Shown here piece by piece: positions 57,903-64,000 of a DNA stretch of 64,000 nt. The translations under genes and the position numbers were made by a program. Each line of letters begins with the position of its first letter. Within the stretch, counting starts at the first letter, position 1. Source of the DNA: Euwallacea fornicatus. Lineage: Eukaryota > Arthropoda > Insecta > Coleoptera > Curculionidae. The notes below the pieces were generated by a model. The model worked only from the letters and a program-made list of their open reading frames with translations. It was not told where the DNA came from and ran no database searches. Location: the NCBI RefSeq assembly GCF_040115645.1, contig NC_089554.1:1302001-1366000 (forward strand), given 5' to 3'.

Positions 57903-59884
57903 ATATATATATATATATAAACAATCTTTATTTCCTCAGAAATAGGTTATCGACCTGTTAGGTCTTTCTGCCTGTGATACAATGGTAATCTTTTGGTGAC
58001 TAACTACTATCACATTACATCTGGAAGTGCTCCCAAAGAGTGCTCGAAAGGAAAAGGAGGCGGGATTGTCTTGTCTGTCTCGTTAAGCAAAGTGGGCTCA
58101 GTATAGTTGAGTTGTTGGTGTTCTTTTTCCATCTGTTCTGTAGTTGTCGTAGTCTTTCTGTTATTCTTATCATGTTTGTGCGTTCATACAGTAATTGGTT
58201 GGGTGGGCTGTGTAACGGGTTTTCGGGGTGTCTTAGTTTTGTGATTAGTCTTAGTGTAATCTGTTCTGTAGTCTGTATGTGTTTGCTTGTTTTTTCTGTT
58301 GCATTTGCCCTCAGTACGTGCCCGTAGTCCTATAGTGGTCTGCATATGGTTTTATATATTTATATGGCGTTTTCCATTCTAATCCCTTTGTCTTTGTATG
58401 TCAGTGTTCGGAAGTGTTTTGCCCTTTTTATGACTTCTAGTCGAATATTTCGTACGTGTTTCCTAAATTTTAGTTTATTGTCTATTGTTATTCCCAAATA
58501 CTTCACGTCGTTCCTTGGTTTAGTCGTGTGTCCGCCTGTCATTATTGTTGGTGAGCTGTCTTTCATGTGGTGATTTGAAAGTAGAAGTTGATTTTTCGTG
58601 TCGTTTGGCGTAAGTCTCCATTTGTAAAACCATGTCATGGTTTTGTTTGTCAACGTCTGAAGCTTTTCCATGGCTTTCTTAGTAGTTTTGTCGTGTGCAA
58701 TCAGCGCTGTGTCGTCCGCGTATTGCAAAATGTATGATGTTTTGTCTATATATTCCTTGTCCTGTAGATCATAGTTGTGTATGTCGTGGCAGTATATATT
58801 GTAGAGCAGTAGTGAGAGCGGCGAACTCTGTGGTAGCCCCTGTTCCGGGGTGAAGGGGGAGGAGAGGGCAGTGTCAATTCGTACCTGAAGTCGGTTTTCT
58901 AGCAGATTTTTGATTAAGTAGATTAGGTATTCTGGTGTTTTCAGTTTGTGTAATTTGTATAGCAGACCCTTGTGCCAGACGCTATCAAAAGCCTTATTAA
59001 TGTCCATTAGTAGGCTCGCCGTTTTGCCCCCCGCCAGTTGCGTAGTTTGTATGTTGTTCGTCAGGGCGAACAGCGGATGTATGGTCGAATATTTTGGTTT
59101 GAAGCCAAATTGATAGCTTGGTATGTGTTTTCCGATCAGTTGTTGCAGTCTGTTTTTTAGAATGTGTTCAAGGATTTTGCTTAGCACCGGTAGTAGCGTA
59201 ATAGGTCTGTAGTTTGGTGCAAGCGTGTTGTCCAGTCGATTTTTTGGTATAGGTATTATCACTCCCATTTTCCAAGATTCTGGAACTCTTTGGGTGACAA
59301 TACATTTGTTCATTTGTCGTCGTATGAGTTGATGGGTGTCCGGAGTTAGGCTTTTTACAACTTTGCCTTTTATTTTGTCTTTTCTCGGTGCTGTATCCTT
59401 GATATATGTGAGGGTTTCATCGTACTCTGTTTCTGTGATTAGTGGGTATGTATTGTCCGGTATGTCACAAAAAAAATTGTCACACCAATTGTTCACTATA
59501 TTCAAATTTTGTTCGTCGAATTTTGGATTTGTTGAGGTACTGAAAGCTGTTTGGAAGTGTCTGGCAAACGCATTCGCTTTGTCTCCGTCCGTGTGATGTT
59601 CTGTTCCGTCTTCATTGATTATGCCAATGTGTTTCGTCTTTTTGTAATGTGAAAGTTTTTTAATTTTTTGCCAGTATAGTTTCCCCTGGTTTTTCCCTAT
59701 TTCTTGGCATGCCTCTAGCCATCTGTCCTGTCTGTATAAGTCAATTAGCATCTTTACATTCCTGTTTAGGCTGTTGAGTGTCCTTTTCAGTTCGTTATCT
59801 TGCATCTGGGTGTAATGCCTGTACAGTTCTCTTTTTCATTTAATGAGTCGCAATATAAATTTGAGTAAGGTGTGTTGATAGAAT
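57903..59884 (-). mobile_element. Jockey-like non-LTR retrotransposon, copy B, 5' truncated, 12-bp target duplication
   Basis: The direct repeat CATAATTATTAT flanks both sides (57891-57902 and 59885-59896). The element lies on the - strand, 5' truncated in the endonuclease-RT linker about 150 bp upstream of the longest open frame. Its 3' end is AATAAAGATTG followed by a (TA)n run instead of poly(A). It is the same family as copy A at 28329-31518 but clearly a different lineage by sequence. Confidence 0.92.
58015..59884 (-). pseudogene. Non-LTR reverse transcriptase ORF2 fragment, copy B
   Basis: A single frame runs from the truncation point to the stop at 58015-58017 with only three in-frame stops: TGA at 59836-59838, TAA at 58360-58362 and TAG at 58330-58332. 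There are no frameshifts. RT blocks: NYRPITLLPVLSKILEHI, FGFKPKYSTIHPL, LMDINKAFDSVWH, LPQSSPLSLLLYNIY (the usual Gly of PQGSP is Ser), LQYADDTALIAHD, YLGITIDNKL. The C-terminus after the stops reads ICRPL, DYGHVLRAN and LRHPENPL, collinear with copy A. The PQG to PQS change lies in a conserved RT block. Confidence 0.92.
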
Positions 59885-59896
59885 CATAATTATTAT

Positions 59897-60040
59897 TTTA
59901 CCTGGAAAGAGATTTGGCTGCTCAGCACTACAAGTCCATGGGGTAGTCGAACGTCCAGTGGACGAAATCGCAACGAAACAGAAACATCGCTATGGCGGCG
60001 TAATGTTTTTTTAATTGTTAGTTGTCTTTCATGGGATGTA
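59897..60040. other. Spacer, no gene seen
   Basis: About 150 bp between the retrotransposon and hairpin element 8. Confidence 0.5.
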
Positions 60041-60652
60041 CAGGGCGTTTCATATTTGAACATCGCCATTGGGATGTCGTGGATTGAACGAAATACGAAA
60101 AAGTCTAAAAGAGGGCAAAATTGCGTAATTCAGCGCTTGACCAAATGTTGATTCCGAAATTTGAATTCGCCAAATACTTTCCAAGATAGCCGAAAAAAAC
60201 TTAAAATTAGAAATTGATTTTTTTTCAGCGTTATTTGACAAGGAAGCTAAAAGTCACGCGCACATTTTCATTGCTACTTTTTCTCAACTACCCACGTTTC
60301 GTCTTTCAGCTGCCATCTTCAATTTTATTTTTACTTGTGGGCGCCACTTTGGATTTCTCGACGGAAAAATGGTTGGATGGCAAATCTGAAAACGTCACCA
60401 TGTAGCTGATAATAAGCGACAATGAAAATGTACTTGTGATTTGGAGCTTTCTTGCCAACTACCGGTGATAAAAAAAAACTAAATCTTAAATTTTTTGTTT
60501 TTTTTCGGATATCTCCGGAGCTACTCGGAAAATTTTGAAAACGGTACTTGATCATGCAGTAAATAGCGCAATTTTGCCCTAATTTAAATTTCTTCGTATC
60601 TTTTTTAGTTTCCGACATTACAATAGTGAGGTTCGTATTGAAATGCTCCATA
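60041..60652. mobile_element. Hairpin DNA element 8, almost a complete palindrome, TA target site
   Basis: The left end CAGGGCGTTTCATATTTGAAC after TA (60039-60040) is inverse to the right end TATGGAGCATTTCAATACGAAC, with TA at 60653-60654. The arms match nearly to the centre, including GGGCAAAATTGCG and GAT-A-TCCGAAAAAAA blocks and an ATTTTCATTG block near the loop (about 60260-60430). Open frames inside follow from the palindrome, not coding. It is a MITE-like hairpin of about 610 bp. Confidence 0.88.
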
Positions 60653-60654
60653 TA

Positions 60655-63600
60655 ATTTTGAAAACGACGAACAGCCTCTGAAAAGGGCCACACCCCAAGA
60701 ATTAATTCCCATAATGATTTATATATCTCCGTCGAGAATATTTTATCCAATGGGGAATAAAACATTTTATAGAAACTTACAAATTAAACTTCAACCTCTG
60801 TCGCGCCAAATGCGTCCTCCCAAGATTGATGCAATAGATATTTTATGGAGGACACGCCATTCTTTTCCCAAAAGAAACGTTTTTTAACTGAACTAACATA
60901 AATATCCGCTCGTATTGCCAGAAGCTGTCCATAATGTAAATAATGAGCATGAAGTCAGCATGAAAGTTCGAAAACACATTATCAATTTTAGTTGATGGGG
61001 CTGAAGTGACCATGGTGTACCCCTCAACAAGCGCCGTCAGCCTATATGAGCTCATCAATTGTAATAATAACACAGCCGACTGGTTATTGACTTAAAAATC
61101 AACATTAATGTTTTCACAGGATGTAATCTGCCTGAATAGAAAAATTATTCGAGTAGTAAGAAGAGTGACTTAGACATTGAGATTGTGCCTCACAAATCTT
61201 CTGATGTCACCGGCATCTTCTCTAACGAGATTTTCGTTTCCAACTTCTACTGTTTATTGTTTAAGAGGTAAAGGCGATGACCTCCATTAATGGAACACCC
61301 TGTAACTCTCATTAATACACACTTAGGAATTCTTCAAAAAACTATAAATTTCAATAGCGCATATATACAGTTTGTCCGATTTTCGTTGGACAGCGGCTGT
61401 TTCTCGGTAAGTAGAGCAAGTAGCAACTTCGGACAAAAAAATGTATTACCCATGTGACTATGAGAAATCTCTGGAAAATATTTTCAGCTTCGTGAAATCG
61501 CCGTAAGGGGGCGTAGTAGGGACGGTAGTTCCTTAAAATCGACAAATCTATATTAAGTCACTAGTTAAGTAGCACATTTTAATTTACTATCAATAAGATT
61601 ACATCATTTTCAAAACTTTTTTGTTCGACACATAATTTCATAACTCGCATAATAAAAGTGGGGGAAGCCGATGAATCATTTTAGGTTCGAACTATCATAT
61701 CTCTGTTTCTAATTATCCGATTTCAGTGATTCTGTACTTCATTGTGAGGGAATTATAAGCCGATTTAATATCCACATTGACCAAAAATCCATAGTCCAGA
61801 ACAAAATCGCTAGAGGGCATTCTTTCAGATAATAGCGGTTTTCTTCATTTTTCTTTAATAAATCAAATGGAACTATACTATTATATATAAGCCCATCTTG
61901 TAAAGCTGAACTTTGAAAAAACTGTTACTTTGAATTGAAACAAGAAACCCCGGTTTGACCAATGAGAAAAATGTCCCGTTCTGTGTTTCGGCAGAAAATG
62001 GAGAAGACTGGAAGCCATTAAAATTTAGACTAGTTGGAGAAACAGCAATTTAAACACTCTGATATGGGACAGTAATCGATTGAAAAGAGATCAGAAACGA
62101 AAATGAATTTTCAGACTCAATATTCGAGGGTGCAAAAGACAATTTTGACGAAAAACATATTGAAGCAGGAGTTATTTAAAAAACAATATTAAAAAAGTGC
62201 GTCGAGTGTAAAATAATCCGTAGTATGAAAAGCGGCACTTGCCTGGCTGGTACTGCGACGTAGCCATTCTGCAGGTACTTACACACATGAGAAAACACTT
62301 TGACTTCTTAGGGATTAAAAGTGTCGTTTACTACCCGCAGAAGAGGGATGAATGTTAAACTTTCTAAGCAGGTGCTAGAAAAATTATCATTTCACAACAC
62401 GCAGCTGCGGCCCATAAAAAGCGATCATTTAGAATAAATTATTTTAAATGGATAATAATGGCTAGCCTAATAGGTTTATTTATATCTAATAATAAAATGC
62501 AGTGCTAAATACTGCAGATGAGTACATTGTGTTGAAAAAACAACAGAGTTTTATAATATGCAATGTGGACTGTCAGATATGGAAGTATGTTTTTTGTATG
62601 GAACTTAGTGGAGGTGATTTGCAACAATGACCAAAAACACGTTGTGCTAAATAGGGCAGATGGAGTTAGACCGAGCGTACGAATCGGTTCAATGGACTAA
62701 CCTAAATTAAATTAGATTACGATCAGTTTACTCCCGGTCTATTTGCCTTAAGCCCGCAATTTACGATCCTCTGACCTCAAACTTTTAGCAGAGACCTTAA
62801 TGGTTTTCTAAAACTTTGGCAATTGCCAGAGTTTGCCGGAATGTATTATTCTCACGTGATCGTTAAAGGTATATTGTTTCATTGGTTATTTTAAGTTTTC
62901 TCAATAGATAACGAGTTTTGTGACACTTTAAACGTTCCAGAAGTGATGCTTAAACAATACGTCTTCAACTAAGTTTAGAGAGCGGAACAAATAGTTTAAC
63001 AACTTAACAGGCAAGTAATACTATTGTAAGCTTCTTCAGGCCACAGGTCGATTAATTCACCGTGTGTTCTACATACCATGAGAGCATGGAAAGGCACGGA
63101 TAACCATGTGACGCATCTAAAAACATAAACCGGGCACGTAGTTTAATAAAAAAAAAACATTCCTTGTATATATGATTTAGGTGCCAATAAAAAGACCAGA
63201 AAAGTCGGTCCAGAGGGTGCGAAAAACGTGAAAGTAAAGCGTAATAACTTTTTCATTCTTTGCGGAATTGTGTGTCTCCCCATTACTTCTACTTTGAAGT
63301 TGAAGAAAAGCGCTGTTTAGGGATTTGTGGTAACGATAAATCGTCAACTAATCGAGCGAAAGTTGATATAGGTGAGGAAAATAGAATTGAAAGACGTTTT
63401 ATGGGTAACCTTTGAACTTTGGTGGAAGTAATTAACTCCAACAAACGAACCTTGAAGGAAGGAATGCATACCTTCTTTATTAATTAATATTTTAATAACT
63501 CACATGAATGCTTGAGCTAACATAAAAAAAATTTCAGCTTTAGAACATAAATTTCGATCTTATTGTCATTTCTTATTTTGTACAGAAAGTTCACAGTTAG

Positions 63601-63699
63601 GAAGCAATGAACGTTGGAAGCTTCTGGTTGGGGTAGAATTAGAAAATAACGTTCAAACACTCGACCTGATCTGAACAGAAATTATGGATAACGTTGACT
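60655..63699. other. Non-coding stretch with an orphan element end and one tiny exon candidate
   Basis: No gene is certain. TGGAACACCCTG followed by TA ends at 61302 and looks like a right end of a CAGGGTG-type element. A possible exon at 62224-62274 is listed separately. The rest is A/T-rich. Confidence 0.4.
62224..62274 (+). CDS. Possible 17-codon internal exon, unrecognised
   Basis: Between a possible acceptor (CCGTAG) and a donor (CAG then GTACTT) lie 51 bases in phase 0 reading YEKRHLPGWYCDVAILQ. Protein-like composition and GC content above the flanks are the only support; the acceptor lacks a clear pyrimidine tract. It could be chance. Confidence 0.15.
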
Positions 63700-63932
63700 C
63701 AAACACGAATTTCTACTGAAATGCGGAAGAAAATCGTACTGATATGGATACAAGTTTTCAGAAATGTTGAAGAAACCTGAGATGAAACTTTCAGATATGA
63801 TCTCACTAAAAGTTGTCTAAAACATTGGTGAAACACGAACCGGCACGAGTGAAACTCGCATAAATGCTGGAAAGCCTGCGACAAGAACAACAAGAACTTT
63901 TGGAAATGTTGGGGAACCTGATATGAATACAA
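63700..63932. repeat. Degenerate minisatellite-like repeat
   Basis: Loosely repeated units with GAAATGTTG(A/G)(A/G)GAA(A)CCTGA(G/T)ATGAA, seen at about 63757 and 63904, and weaker versions at about 63718 and 63860. Spacing is irregular and the copies are diverged. Confidence 0.4.
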
Positions 63933-63947
63933 ATTCTTGTTATTATA

Positions 63948-64000
63948 CAGGGTCTTTGGCTGGAAGTGTAGAATACTAGGTAAGGTATTAAAGGACGTCA
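63948..64000. mobile_element. Left end of a TA-flanked CAGGG element running off the window
   Basis: TA (63946-63947) then CAGGGTCTTTGGCTGGAAGT has the form of the hairpin-element ends seen elsewhere. The other end is outside the window. Confidence 0.35.

Noticed and set aside
58040..58573. Hydrophobic + strand open frames of 75-95 codons
   Set aside because: They are antisense shadows of the reverse transcriptase gene on the - strand.
1..64000. CRISPR arrays, bacterial operons or a bacterial insert
   Set aside because: No regularly spaced direct repeats, no ribosome binding site plus dense gene packing, and no bacterial gene families; the sequence is eukaryotic throughout.

Overview
This is a eukaryotic, AT-rich, transposon-dense stretch of what looks like an insect genome. 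The evidence is one gene with six short exons joined by GT-AG introns (some only 52-58 nt), many mariner, Tc1 and piggyBac-type relics, Jockey-like non-LTR retrotransposons, and no bacterial-type gene packing. The species cannot be named from sequence alone; a beetle or similar insect is a guess.

Host genes. A complete short-chain dehydrogenase/reductase of the SDR16C type (retinol or 17-beta-hydroxysteroid dehydrogenase-like, 325 aa when spliced) lies on the + strand at 315-3812. Its start codon appears to be split by a 56-nt intron. On the - strand at 49021-49145 a GC-rich island carries a 41-codon first exon that ends in RRRHSWIC directly before a good splice donor. This resembles the isoform-specific N-terminus of cAMP phosphodiesterase PDE4 (dunce). 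If that is right, most of the window below 49 kb is an intron of that gene and the SDR gene is nested in it on the other strand. Two weaker unrecognised exon candidates are at 7299-7509 (-) and 62224-62274 (+).

Mobile DNA. Eight TA-flanked hairpin elements with very long terminal inverted repeats sit at 5255-6239, 8017-9362, 9750-10408, 15720-18014, 23351-25033, 42543-43689, 55638-57568 and 60041-60652. Most begin with a CAGGGTG-like end. Four still hold pieces of an IS630/Tc1-mariner-class transposase of the insect DUF4817 type. Mariner copies are at 12167-13376, 44401-46229 (split by a 646-bp solo LTR), about 27088-31560, and 47720-48980 (Mos1-like, almost intact); a relic lies at 20045-20447. 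Three Tc1-like elements lie in a row at 35063-39607. A piggyBac-like pseudogene is at 20700-22414. Two copies of one non-LTR family are at 28329-31518 and 57903-59884, each with a clear target-site duplication.

The window records layered insertions: mariner, then retrotransposon inside it, then TA-flanked DNA inside that; and mariner, then LTR element, then LTR recombination. The remaining stretches (31.6-35.0, 46.2-47.7, 49.3-55.6 and 60.7-63.9 kb) hold no gene I can support.
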